A stretch of DNA of 64,000 bases, from contig PTEX01000013.1 in assembly GCA_003342815.1 (NCBI GenBank), forward strand, positions 1,509,898 through 1,573,897, read 5' to 3'. Below, piece after piece: positions 1 to 13,100 of the stretch. Source of the DNA: Eudromia elegans. Taxonomy: Eukaryota; Chordata; Aves; Tinamiformes; Tinamidae. Position numbers and translations under genes: made by a program. The notes under the pieces were generated by a model. It ran no database searches and had not been told where the DNA came from. It saw only the letters and a program-made list of their open reading frames with translations. Position 1 is the stretch's first letter, and each line of letters opens with the position of its first letter.

Positions 1-3000
1 GTCTGTAAGTGAACAAGTAGCCTCTGGGAAAGTACAAGCTGTGGCATATCAAGGGAAATACAATCTTGTGAGAGAACCTATGCCAGAGAACAAAACCCTA
101 AAACTGTAAACCTAAGCCAAGCTGTAAATCCCATGAAGCCTCAGGTAGTATTTCTGCAAATATATTGGTGATAAAAAGGATTGGTATAAAAAAAAATTCT
201 TTTTGCCAAAAAGCCAACATGTTCCATGGACTAGAGAAAAAAAGATATAGAGGTATAAATGATACCACTATTTCCAGAGAAAGACAGTGTAATGTTAAAT
301 AGATGATGGATAAAATCATCCACAGTACAATGCCGTTGAAGTCAAACATCACAAATTTTGGATTTAGGATTTAGTAGAAGAGACATAGCAGTTACAGAAA
401 AATACAAAGAGATCAGAGAAAAAGGAGGACACAGCAGACATCCATCCCGCTCCAAAAAAAAACCCAAACAAACTGAATCATATATTATTAGTTATAGAGT
501 GCAGTAGCCTCCATCTGTCCTTATCCCTGCTTGCTGCAGTATAACCACCGTGTCCTGCTGTTCCATTGCCAGGGTTGTAGGCAGCAGATGATGTAGTGAA
601 GCACAATGGGACCTGACGTGAATGGACTCAAAGAGTATATGAACAGGAGGTTTTTACATGTTCTACATTTCACAGGCAGATGAAAAAGTAATCAAGCTTA
701 AGATGTCATCAGTTCAATCAGTCAACATTGGCCTTTTGAGCAAATTAGAAGCCAGAAGACTCATGTATTCCCTCTTCCTTTCCAGCACATTAGAAGGATT
801 AGATAAAGCTACCGCAGGGAATACCCAAAAGACTTCCCCCAAAAGATTTCTGCTGGAATGAATAAAGATGTTTACCCTAGATGTTTGCCTCTACAGTATC
901 CCCATATGCAAAAGTTGCTATTCATGAATGTTAACATCACCTCTCTTGTGCTGACCAAGTCTATACACTCTCAAAGATGTCTGGCAAAGCAAAGATTTTC
1001 TGGCAAATCATTGAATTTTGAAGCATAAACTCACAGGAATAAATTTTGTACTCACCCAGCTAAAGATATGCTTATGTTCTTATGTCTTGTCCTTACAGAA
1101 CCCTTCTCATTCTAAGCAGCTAACAACTAGTAGTATTATCCAAGCTGAAAGATACCAAGATATTTCTTCTTCTTCTTCTTTTTTTCTCAAACATTATTCA
1201 GTAACAGGAAATTTCACTGATCAAGTACACACTGGAGGAAATACTTCTCAATACAATCTGTTTGAACTGTTATTTTGGAACCTAAAAGTCTCTGCCTTTC
1301 AAATCATTACTCCCAAGCTGCATTTATTTGCATTCATCTATATTGAATTTCATGCACAGGATTTCAATGGGTAATGACCTTGGCTCTTTGCCTTAGTGCT
1401 AAGCCTCTATCTGCTCCCTCACTGTGTCAAATGTGCAGCACCAACACCTGTGCCAAACCTGTGCAAAATGATGCCAGCAGGATTACAGCATTGCAACAAC
1501 CACGCATCCTTCGGGTACCAGGTGCACAGAGTGGGCCCCTTATGACCCATAAGTAAGGGTGTCAGGTCACCTGTGGTAGCTGCATCAGAAAGCATCATGC
1601 ACACACAGCTTGTGCAAGCTGGACTGGGAGGATCCAGTTGATCCTAGGAGCTGCTCTGCATGTGACTATGAAAGAAAGATTTATAACATCTCAACATGGA
1701 TTCACCCTGCGGGTGACCCGCCAGTACCCACTGGCGTCAGTTTTCTCCAGGTTTCTGTACAGGTCTGATGGCTCCTGCCTCAGCCCTCCTGCAGTGGTGG
1801 GAAAACCAGCTTTCTCCTGGAGCAGCTTATCCTAATGTGCGTGCTTTGACTGCCTGGAAAACATCCTCCCTGCAGCACATTTTGGGTGTCGTGCTGCAGA
1901 TCCTAGTGCTCAGAAAGTGCACCTGCTTATGTGAGGGCTGGGACTTCCCAAGCAGAAGGGCCAGAGGAGAGGAGAAAAGCAGAAAGAAACTCCAGCACTT
2001 CACTCTGGCAAACGTGATCGGCAGGTTTTATGCCGCATGATCCTTCCGCAGAAGGAGAGCAGTATGTGAGGAAATCCTCAGATCTCTGTAGCAGCAGCTG
2101 CCTGACAGGCAGAAGGAAGCTGCCAAGCAGTGGGTGGTTGCCGTATGTGCTGGGAGAGGGGAAACTCATAGCGCATATCTGTGTTTGCAAAAACACTGTA
2201 ATTCTTCACAGTGTAAGCAAGAGGCTCAGTCCTGCCAATTCTGAGGCTGAAGAAATCCCATTAAGTGGCACCAGGAATGTTTTTTCCTCTAAAATACCCC
2301 TCCTTAGCCTGCTGACTATGTTTCAGCCCAGCATCAAGCCAATGAGTGCAAAGTAGAACATCAAGAGGGCAAAATCCCACTGTGCAGAGTGGGGCAAATG
2401 CACACAGACTGCTGAAGTAACGACTAAATTCTCATTCCCCTTTTTTCCATCTGCCTCCCAGGCTGCTAAAGTGGCATTATCCCTCTTGTTGTTAATTCTC
2501 TGCCATTATTTATCTGTGCTGGTCAGTGGGGGAGAAATGAGGCCTGTGCAACCGTAACAAGAGCAGGACATGTTGTGCACATTAAACTGTAATCAGTGTG
2601 GTGATGAAGAAGCCCTGTCACAGCAGGAAGGAGACCTCCATCCCCCTAGAATTTCTATGGGGACTGCGCAGAAGGAGACTCTCAGTTTAAATATGACCTG
2701 CATCTGGCATCACAAGCACTCAGGGGAGCTTCTCTTTCAGGACCTCTCTTGGATGCATCTTTCTTGCAGAGATGCTTCAGTTGCATTCCCTGGAGGTCAC
2801 TCCCGAGCACTGCATCTGCTCTCGTTTCAGGAAGGCTGTCCAGGCTAGCAATTGGTTCCTGATGTACATGAAGTGTTTGGAGAACATGATACCTCCTTCA
2901 TCAACAGCTGTGCTACAGCCATTGCATCCTCTATAAAACTTTAAGTGGCAAAGAGTGCATACAGGGATTCATTGCTTACTGTCTCTTCTAATGCAAGACA

Positions 3001-4151
3001 CGGGCAATATGAAATTAAACTAGCAGGGAGCAGATTCAAAACAAGAAAAAGAAGAATATTCACACGGTCTATAAAAAAGGAGCTGTGAAACTTGCTGCAG
3101 GATTCTGTGGATGGTAAATGTTTGTCTGAGTCAGCCTGACAAATGCACAGGAGAGAAATAAATACAAAGATCTTGCTTATGACTCTGGAAACCCCTGGGC
3201 CACAAGTTGCTAGCAGCTGGAAGAATATCATTGCTGACTTTCTCCACTCTTGCACTCTTCCCTGTGCAGCCATTGCTGACGGTTGAAAGAAACCCAACAT
3301 GGAGTTCTTGACTGCAGTATTTTTTTATGTTCTGATGAATAAACTGCCTGGCACAGCTAGGAGCCAGCAGGGGCTGAACTGTGTGGATCAACAGACTGAT
3401 CGAACTTGGCAACTACTAGAGCTTTATACAGTCCTTACAGACAGAGGGCTCCTGTGTCTTCATGAGGTCGAGGAGAGGGTAGTTACTCTTCACCATTCAG
3501 GATGAGACCTGGATCTTAATAATCTCAGTACATGTTTCAGTAAGATGAACTGCAGTCTATTTGCTGTGACACTGCTAGGCACGCCAGAGATCTCCCACAG
3601 GATATCACGGGATATTCTTCTTCCTACACTCTCTAATAAGCATTTGGTTTTCTTCTGATGGTTCACAGAGATCTGTCTGAAACCTGCTTTCAAGCAGTTC
3701 AGTAGTTTAGTTATAGTCTTCACCTAGAGCCAAATCAACTCCATCTGTTTCTCTTAGGACTGCTCTCGCAGCCGATGCTAAGGAGAAGTAACACACAGCA
3801 CAGCCTGCATCCCCACTTTTTGTGTTGGATGAACTGATAGGACTAAACTGAGGGAGCAATATAAGGAAACTGTAAGAGAGACTGAAAAACAGCAGTCAAT
3901 TCTCCATAGCTTATTTTCTAAATGAAAGGTAAGGCAATAGGGGGAAGTTTCAGAGAAGAGGAAAAAAAATCATTCCTACTCTAAATGTGGAACAGCAAAG
4001 AAACATCATGAGCAAACACACTGGAAGGCCAACAAGTAGAAAGGTAATTGCATGTCCCCTCAGGGAGAAGATGGGTCCTCTCCACCCACCTCCTCCACCC
4101 ACACAATACTTCCCTTGAAAAGAGCAACACAGATCTTTGTGTCCCACTTAC
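1..4151 (-). other. SLC6A12 intron 11, partial
   Basis: Starts with a good GTAAGT donor at 4151-4146 and runs off the window. I see no exon, RNA gene or recognisable transposon in it. It has short low-complexity stretches only (TTC repeats near 1165-1190, an A-run near 189). Confidence 0.7.
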
Positions 4152-7100
4152 CATACACCCATCCAACACAGATAGCTTCAAAAATGGCCAAAAAGAGCAG
4201 GCAGGTACCACTGGAAGCATAATAATCAAAGAGCTGGAAGATGTACATGCCCCCCTGTTGGAGAGTTACAAAAGAGGGAGTCATGGCAGGACGATTCCAT
4301 GGGAGGAAATACTCAGACAAGCAAGGGCATAGCAACAGAAGGACTACACCAAAAGCATACGGGAGAAGGAGAACAGCTTTCCCTTGGAGCTGACAACACT
4401 AGGAGCTATCCTGTCCCAAAAGAATAGTCAGAGCAGGTGCCAGGAAAGCATTTCACAAACCTATTTTGTGACACTGCTGATACTGACTGCTTTCTCTGTC
4501 CACAGGAGCAGGATTTTTGTTTTTTAAAATCATGTAGTAAATCATAACTTTTAAATCAAGTTTCTAGAACCATTTCAAAATGTTGTGTGGCTGTGCTGAT
4601 CTTTGCAGCCCCCCAAAAACTGGGGTGACAATCAGGATGTTCAGGTACCTCATTTTTACATGCAAAGGGTCCAAGTTGTGTAGTTGCAGAGGCATGTGGC
4701 TCTCTTGCTGTCTTCGCCTTAGGTTTGAGCCTTGCTTAATTGCAATCCGTTACTGGTACATCCTTTGATTCCCATTTCATATATTCCTGTGTTTTCTCTA
4801 AGGGAAAGCCCTTTAGACATACACTAAGCAGATGCTTCCCAGTGGTACTCAAGGACTCCAAACACTAGCAGAATAACAGAGCACTTACCCCTTCATCCCA
4901 CCATCCCACCACATACTGCTGTGATGTCCTAGAGCGATGGGAATAGGCACCTCTATACGAAGCAGCATAAAAAAGCCATGGAAACCTTTAATTTACTTTC
5001 ACACATTCAAAGCTCTCTTCATCTCATTGGGAACTGAAACAAATGCTTAGTTAGGATCTTGTGGGAGTATTATTCAGAAGTGGCTAAGAGGTTTAGCAGG
5101 GTTTAATCGCCACTACTCAGTGCACGACGTCAATGCAGGGCGGTGCTAGGACCCCAGCCAAGGCGTGTGGTACACCCATGGTGCACACAGCACAACATCT
5201 TGTAGACGGAGGTATTTGGTCGCCATTGGGCAAACTCCATGTGCACAGCACCATGTTGATGCACCTCGGCTACTTGTGCTCCTGGGGAGCTCCTGCCTCA
5301 CCCGGCTATCTTCCCCTCCACTGCTTCATGAACATGCCTGGAGACCTCCCTCTGCTAACTCAGGCAAGGCTTAGGTGCGTTCAGCCTGGACTCTTGTGGA
5401 GAGCAGCCAGTAAACCAGTAATTACGTTAGAAATGAAGGATAATTAACAGCACCAAAGAAGATTGCTGTCTTTTTCAGGTCACTCTTCCAGGGTTTCTAG
5501 TGCTCACATGCACCACAACTATTTGTTCCTTACCTCAGTGATCAGTAACAAGCCCAGAAGATAACATATAACTGCAATGACCAGGATCAGCAGCTCTCGA
5601 CGCCCCTTCTTCCGAAATATTTCCGGAAACATGTCAATAATAGCTGTCACCACGCTTTCCACACAGACAAACTGCAAAAGAAATCATGTCAGAAAAGCCA
5701 GTGAAAACTCTCCAAATACACATGTTTTCAATTACTTTTTTTTTTTTATTTTTGTCAACCAATCCCCTTTTTTTCATGATGTGGCTTGTTTTACAAGCAA
5801 GAAACAAGGCTGAGAAAGGAGACACCAGCATAAGAGGAGAGACATAGTTGTACATGCTCTGCCCATGCTGTTTTCTCCTTTCATCTGCCTGATTTCCATC
5901 TAAGGGCAGCTGCAACCATGGGGGGCCCAAATGAACATTGGTAGCAATGAGGTCACTTTGAAGCTGCAAGCTGAAAGGGTTAAAATACAGCCACTTTTGG
6001 AGAGGAGAAGCTGCCAAATACATGAGGAATTGTCTCAAACCCAACATGGCACGTTATTGCACAGCAGGATCACACAAGTCATATTGAGACAAGTGATCGA
6101 CTGCACGCATTGAGGGTCTGAGAAGGCACAAGAAACTGCTGTTGCAGAGAGGAAATCTCCTGCTACCAGGAAATTAAATGGAGATAGGTGACTGGGAGAT
6201 AGGTGATAGGTTTCTAGCCCTGAAACCAAGCCTTCATGAGATGTTCAAAGAAGGAGGAGGCACCCTGAAGCTAGAAAGGGAGGGGTGTTTCCTGTACCTG
6301 GCTGTCCAGTCCCAAGAAGATCAACATGAGGAAGAAGAGGCAGGACCAGAGCTGAGACACTGGCATCATTGTTACTGCCGTTGGATATGCTATGAAAGCT
6401 AGGCCAGGACCTGCCAACAGATTGCTGCATGATCAAGAATGTCCCACGCACCACTGCTGCCACCAACACCTAGCAACTCAGAGAGTGACTTACTATCCTG
6501 CTTTAAAAAGCATCTTGCCATGGCCCTAAAATATGGTCAGGACCTAAAAGCATTGTATAGGAGAGTTCATGACAGCAGGGAAGGTGGGTATGACTCTGGC
6601 AGAAAGCCTGGGAGCACAGAGCATGCAAACCTGGATGCAGGCGCCCACAGCAATAGAGGATGTAGATAACACCATGGACTTCACTGCATAGACTATTTCA
6701 TAGAAACTCTCCTCTACTTCAAGCCTTTTCTTGTGCTTTGGTCCTGAAGTCTCCTGAGAAAAACCTACCTGATTCAGCCACTTCTGCAATGGGTACACCC
6801 TGCTTGTGAGCCATGAAGCCCAGCACAGAGAAAATGGCAAAACCAGCAATGAAGCTAGTGGCACTGTTCAGGAAACACAGCATGATGCAGTCCCTGGAAG
6901 GAGGTGAGATCAGAGAGAGAGCAAAATGAGTCCACTTTTGGTCATTTCTGTACTTCCTGAATCACACAACATGAGTTAGGGAATATCAATACTACTCTTG
7001 AACTCTCTTCTAAAGTCCATAGCTCAAAACAGAACAGAGCCAGAAGTGAGTTCACTACTTTGTACTTCTGTATTCAAGAGCTGTAGGACTATGTGTGGCA

Positions 7101-10100
7101 AAAAAGGAGGACAAGGACACCACCAATGGCTTGGAAGCAGGATGCCACAATGATGTTCACAGGGACATAGGAACAAAAGAACTGACAGGAGTCAAGGGAA
7201 ATAGAAAAACAGCAGAGAAAAAGAGGAAAAGAGCAAAACAGAAAAAAAGAGTTTGCAAAAGTAAATATGGTCAAGAAAGAGGAGCATTTGAAAGCATTAA
7301 CATGTTAACAAAGTCTATTAGGACAAGTACTAATGGGATAACATAAACTATCACCTGACAAGGGCTATGTCTACACTGTCTTCATTATCTGTGCTCATGT
7401 GGAGGCTTGCACTTGCCTTCAAACATCTGTGCACTCGTGCAAAAGCAGGGCCCCCGTCAGAGCTGGCTGGTCTAGGACCCCTCACCTTGGGCTCCTGCCC
7501 GGCAGCCAGCTGGCCATGGGCATCCCACAGCACGAGCTGCCACGGGCAGCGTGGACACCTAGTGCGTTTGGGCTGGAGCACCCGTCCAGAGCTAAGCTGG
7601 CGGTCAGAGCTACCTAAAGGATTAGACGAAGGCTGCAGCCCACCAGCCCCTTGGTGACAGATACATTTCAGGAAAGCCATGGAAAAGCATTAACTGCCTG
7701 ACCAGCAGCCATGGCAGCACCTGAGGAAAAGGAGAGGTGACTCTTAACTCTGAAGCACCATTAAACACTTCTAGCCTTGTTGGAACAAGGCATGAAAGAA
7801 AAACGAAACCCCTGCTCTTCAGGACTCTGAAGTAGTCAGCAGTAATGGTCCTGATGACTTTCTTCATTGAGCTTTGTGTCAGGCCATGGAAAAAGGAGAT
7901 CTGTAATCTAATGCTGAGGAAGGAAAAGAGTAAGACAGGCCAGACAGATTTGATTAATCCCCTTGATATGATCAACATATCGTTGAGGTATGTTACTCTG
8001 ATTTATGAGGGGATCGCTTCCCCCCTCATAGTCACCAGTGGTGCCTTCACAGTGCTGCTCTCCCATTTCCAAGCTGACTCATGCAGGAGAGCATTACTAA
8101 TATCATTTTCTGGAGCTCCAGAGTTACCGTGGTGACTCTCCATTCCTATGCTGAGCCTTCTGCAACTTGGTAGCTGTAAGCAGGTCATTACCCAAAGCAG
8201 CATGACTAAAGGCCTCCACGGGAAGCAGTGCCTGCCTCAGGTGCAACTCTGTGCTGTTGGCCCCTGAGCAAATTTCTGTGAAGGTGTGAAAAGTCCTGGC
8301 TCCTCTTACTTGTAGCAGTTGTTAGTGTATTTGTTGTAGCTGCCCAGAGCTGTCAGGCATCCTTGGCAAATGGCGTAGGAGAAGAAGATCTGAGTGCCTG
8401 CATCCATCCAGACCTGGAACAGAGAAGGTTGATGGCTTCCAGCCCAGGCAACCAAATAGACAAATGGTTGGGCCCTGTCCAGCAACCACCCCTCCATCAA
8501 AGCAGAACAAACTGCATGAGATGGAGAGGCATAGCTCCTACTGAGAGTGAGAGACCTCTCTGGGAAAGCCCAGGTGACTGGACAGAAGGTCCTCCACAGG
8601 AAAGCTGCCGAGAGTGCTGAATTCGCATGTTCCACTCAGAGTGGTGCAGGGGCGATGGTCCCTGCCTGACACCACCCCTCCACCCCTGGTCATTACAGCC
8701 TGAGCAGAGGGAGCATCCTTGATAACACGGCTCCAGCTGAAGTTGGCACTACAAGGGGTCATATCCATGGTCCCTCTGTGGCTCAGGGCTCAGCAAAAAT
8801 ACTAAGGAATCATCCCAAATGAAGGCCAGTGAGGTCGTTGCATGACAACTCCCTGCGCTGGTTTCACAATTAGAAAGCTCACTCTGATGGGTCGCCTGTG
8901 CTCCATCCACCTTTACCCCATGGAAGAGTCTGTTCTTCACTCAGTATGCTGGGCGCTCTCATGCCCTTCCAGGGAAGGCCCTTCCCTGTCAGTCAGCAGG
9001 CAGGAAGGCAAACAACAAAACAACCCACCTTTTGTTTGTCTGCTTGTTTTCCCAGCAAGCAGTGCCCAGGTGCAGACATCCAGGCAGCTGCAATTTGGCA
9101 GCCCCCAGAAAATCCCAGCCAGGCACTGCTGCTTCACTTCACATGGCTCGCTCACAGATACATGTACGCCAGGAGCCCACCAAACACGGGCACACAATCC
9201 TGCTTCACACCAAAGCCCCAGGCTCTGCCCACACTCAGGAGCAGGCTCTCTGTCCTGCTACACTTTGCAGCAGCCCGGAAAGTCCGTGTCAGTTTTTCAC
9301 AGGCTTTAAAAGATAGGGAGGTTTTCAGTAATTTAGCTATGACCATGAATAAAGCACACTTGGCCTCAGCAACTCCCCTGTTATTTATTTTGATATTAAA
9401 ATGTCATTTATGTTCAGCTGGCTCCGAGTTTTCAGCACACCACAGATTTTGTATTGACAACACATAATTGCATCTGAAAGCCATTTGGGGGAAGACAGTG
9501 TGTTTGGCAGCTGGTTTGGGAGCAGTTGGGGCTTTGGCCATCTGGGAAGATGGGGGAGGTAAGCTCAGACTGCAGGCGAAGCATATTGCTGGCTGCCTCC
9601 TTGGGAAGATTCAGCGGCGCAATAAATAGAAGCAGAGCCATTTAAACGCTCTTTCTCAGGGTGGGGGTCAGCACAAGCACCCCCTTTGGTGGATGAGGCA
9701 GCCTGCCCAACACCAAGCTTGTGTGAAGAAGAGAACAGTGCCTGGAGCAGACCCATGCTGGGCTCCCCTGCTCACACCCTGCCCAAATCCCTACCAACCC
9801 CCTGAGCACACATCAAGTTGCCCTAGACATTAGGATGAATTTCTACATGGCAAGAGTGGTGAAGCACTGCAACAGGCTGCCCAGAGAAGTGGCGGACTCA
9901 CCATCCATGGCAGTGTTCAAGAAACGTGTAGATGAGGTGCTTAGGGACATGGTTTAGCAGTCATCGTGGTGATGGGTTTACAATTGGACTTGATGATCTT
10001 AAAGGTCTTCTCCAACCATAATGGTTCTATGATCCTATGATCTCTCTCACCAGGGCTGGCTTGAAGGAGCAGGAGACACAGGCAAACAGGTGACGGGGCT

Positions 10101-13100
10101 GACCTACCCTCTGGCCCAATCCTGATCTGAAGAGGGGGGACCAGGACCCTGGGAGGGGAGGCAACGATGCTGCCTGGCTGCTAACGTGAGGGGCTGTGCT
10201 CCCAGGGAGGGACCCACAGGAGCCAAACAGAGCTGTAACAGGACCAGATAAAAATGAAAAGTGCTAGATTATTTTCTCCTCTCTTTTCCTTAATTATTTG
10301 CATTTAAGACACAGCAAAACCATCTGTTACATGCTGAATATTTCATATACTCTTCTGTTTTTGCTAAGCCCGTGAGTGGAGATGACCTAATATGCCCATA
10401 TGCTGCAAAGACATCAGCGAAAAGGCTGTGCTGCGCAGGGAGACTAGACCCCCTCCTAGCTCTCTTTAGGAGGTCTCGCTGCTGTGCTCATCCTTTCCAA
10501 GAAGACAGCTAGATCCTGAGTTCAAAGAGCCCCTGCATCCCTCACCCACCTGCGGGTCCATGAGTCTGGTAATGTCTGGCTTCAGGTAGAAGAGGATGCC
10601 CTCAGCAGCACCCGGCAGCGTCACTCCCCGCACCAGCAGGACCACCAGCATCACGTAAGGGAAGGTGGCAGTGAAGTAAACGACCTGCAGAGGCAGGAGA
10701 AACAAGAGGCAGGAGACTCAGCGGGAAGGGGAGGTGGACACGTCACCTGCAGGCATCCACCCCAGGCAAAGGTCCCTCGACTCTCCTAGTGACTGTGCTT
10801 GCTACCGCCAGTATAGAAGTGGGGCGGGAAAAAAATTAACCAGGGGTACATCTCACTGGTGCTTTAGTTATTCTACTTTTTGCTCCTCACTCTGTCTGTG
10901 CCACTAGTTGTTCTGCTCTATTGCTTGTTTCCATTCCAGCCATTTCCCTGATCTCAAGCTGTTCTCTTCATCTTTCTGGAGCTGCAAAAGGAACCCAAAT
11001 CTCTTCCTGTCGCTGAGTTTTAATGAGGAGTTATTAAAATGGTCCTGCTCGCAGCAAGAGTTTTCCAAATTAAATAGCAACTTTTGCTGCTCAATTTAAG
11101 ACAACTCTGAGGGGGCCTTGTTTCCAGAGGATGCTCCTGCAGTCTCACATCTCTTCAGTGCCTCTGAAGCGCACAGATAAAAAAAAATGGGGGCACTAGG
11201 AATCTCAAGGCCTTTTAAAGAAAATGTAGAACATTGTTTTTGTAAAAGCTTCTTTTCGTTTTTTCTTGTGTGCAATGTAAATTAATATTAGAGTAGAATT
11301 AATCATTTCTAATCCATTGCCTAATTTAGCATTTTTCTGTTCACAAAATATCCAGGAGCAAGTTGCAACTTCCTTACATGTATTCATTATTAAAATTCAT
11401 CAAGTAATATGAATGCTTGTTTACTCTATGGATTCATGGTGAGGAGTCTAAAATGAAGCTGTAGCTGCTTAGTGATAATTGGTTGAATAAGTCACAGTAT
11501 GTGGCATTTTTGCTATTCCCTGATTGAGTGAAAATATGAGCACTTTTGGCACCAATACTGAATTTTACCTTCAGAAATCACTTCTGAGGAACATTATTAT
11601 AGAGATCTGCTGAATGCATAAGGAAAGGAAACATGGAAAGAGCACAAGAGTGGGCAAAATGAATAAAAGAAAAAGGCTTTTAAAGAAAATGAGTCTTCAT
11701 GGAGTAGTTTTAGATTATTTTCCCAAGGTTGCTATTGTTTCTTTAAGTTTTGACTGCTTAAATCACAGAAACATAAACACAAGGATCAGGAAGGCCCCTC
11801 TCAGGCTAGCTGGTTACTTCAGCCTTTCAGTCAAACACAACATCCTGTTTACTCTGCAGCTGCTAAACACAATTATTTGCCTATTTGGAATTTTTGTGAC
11901 ACTTCCCTAGCACTTATCCTCAAATGTAGTCAATGAGGTAAAAGAAGAAAGGACCTGGATGTTTCATGCCTAATTAATAAAAAGTAAGTCTTTTATCCTA
12001 AAAGCTGCGATGGAAAAATCTTCTGTGGTCCTAGGAAAGGACCATTCCAGCCACTAACTGCATCCACTGTTTCCCCTTCCTTTCTGTCTGACTTTGCCTA
12101 CCCAAATCGGCCTAGCCTGACTGAACTACTTTAGCCATCTCCTACACACAGCAAGCTCCCCATACCTGGGGAGCACCAAGCAACAGAGACACTTGGTGTA
12201 AAGAGGACAAGGAGCCACAGGGTAGCTGGGACAGCTCAAATACCTTTCCTTGCAGGGCAAACAGCCTTTCAGACCCTTTCAACAGTCTGTGAAAGCAGAA
12301 CGATACCTCCTGTGGAGATGGCACAGGAGCCATCTGAGTATTTGAGCCAACTCCCAGGGAACATCAGAGATCTCAGTTTAAAAAGTGGAACATCCCCTCT
12401 CCATATGTGTTGAATCTGGCTCTCCCTCTTTTTTCCCTCTAGTGTTTTCTGAATACACTGCTGGCACCATGGTGGCAGCTTCTCCCTCTCTCTGCGATGT
12501 TATGTTCCCTCCTGCTGTGTCCCAGCTCAAGACTCATTCCTGGCACTCTTGAATGAGAAGTGGGGAATGACAGGTCAGCACAAGCCAGACCCAGAACCAG
12601 AGCCACCAGCAGAGACTGGAAAAGGGTCCTCCATAAGTCAAGGCCACAGCAGCTCCCTAAGATGCACCCCAAGGCTTGACACATTCATTCCATCCAGAAG
12701 ATAGCCAGTCCACCTGATTTATGGGATCTGCATCAGCTATGAAGGACTGGTTCCAATCTTATTAACAAAAAGTACAAAGTAATCTGTTGAGGCCAAGAAC
12801 ATAGAGCCAGGCCTTTCTCACCCCCAGACACAAATAATAGTGCAGGAGAAGGAGGCAAGAAGGCTACATGACCAAGGTGGCTACAAGCAGTAGTTTGTTT
12901 ATCATGTTCAAGAGTTTAATTATTGACAGAGATTGAAATTGGGAAGCAAGTACAAGAGGGCTAGAAGAAGATTTAAGGATGAGGAGGACAATCTCTGCTC
13001 CTACTTTGCCTGTGGACTTGACCCCTTTCCAGATGCAGAAGTAGCAGATGATCCATGCGAGCAGGAGACACAGAGCCAGCTCCCAGCGCACGGTGCCCAG

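Larger units (their letters stand above)
4255..8309 (-). other. SLC6A12 introns 7-10
   Basis: The non-coding parts of this segment (4255-5533, 5672-6297, 6411-6768, 6894-8309) are ordinary introns bounded by GT-AG sites. Contents: a T-rich run near 5738-5754 and an A/G-rich, lysine-coding-looking stretch near 7095-7270 that is low complexity rather than a gene. No transposon recognised. Confidence 0.6.

Noticed and set aside
1-4151. Search for SLC6A12 exons 12-14
   Set aside because: No minus-strand segment resembling [16 protein letters not shown], a YTPL...W TM12 block or the C-tail was found; they must lie outside the window.
7089-7274. Hydrophobic minus-strand frame that superficially resembles a membrane segment of the transporter
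   Set aside because: Not flanked by phase-matching splice sites, not homologous to any SLC6 segment, and the exons either side already join in frame.
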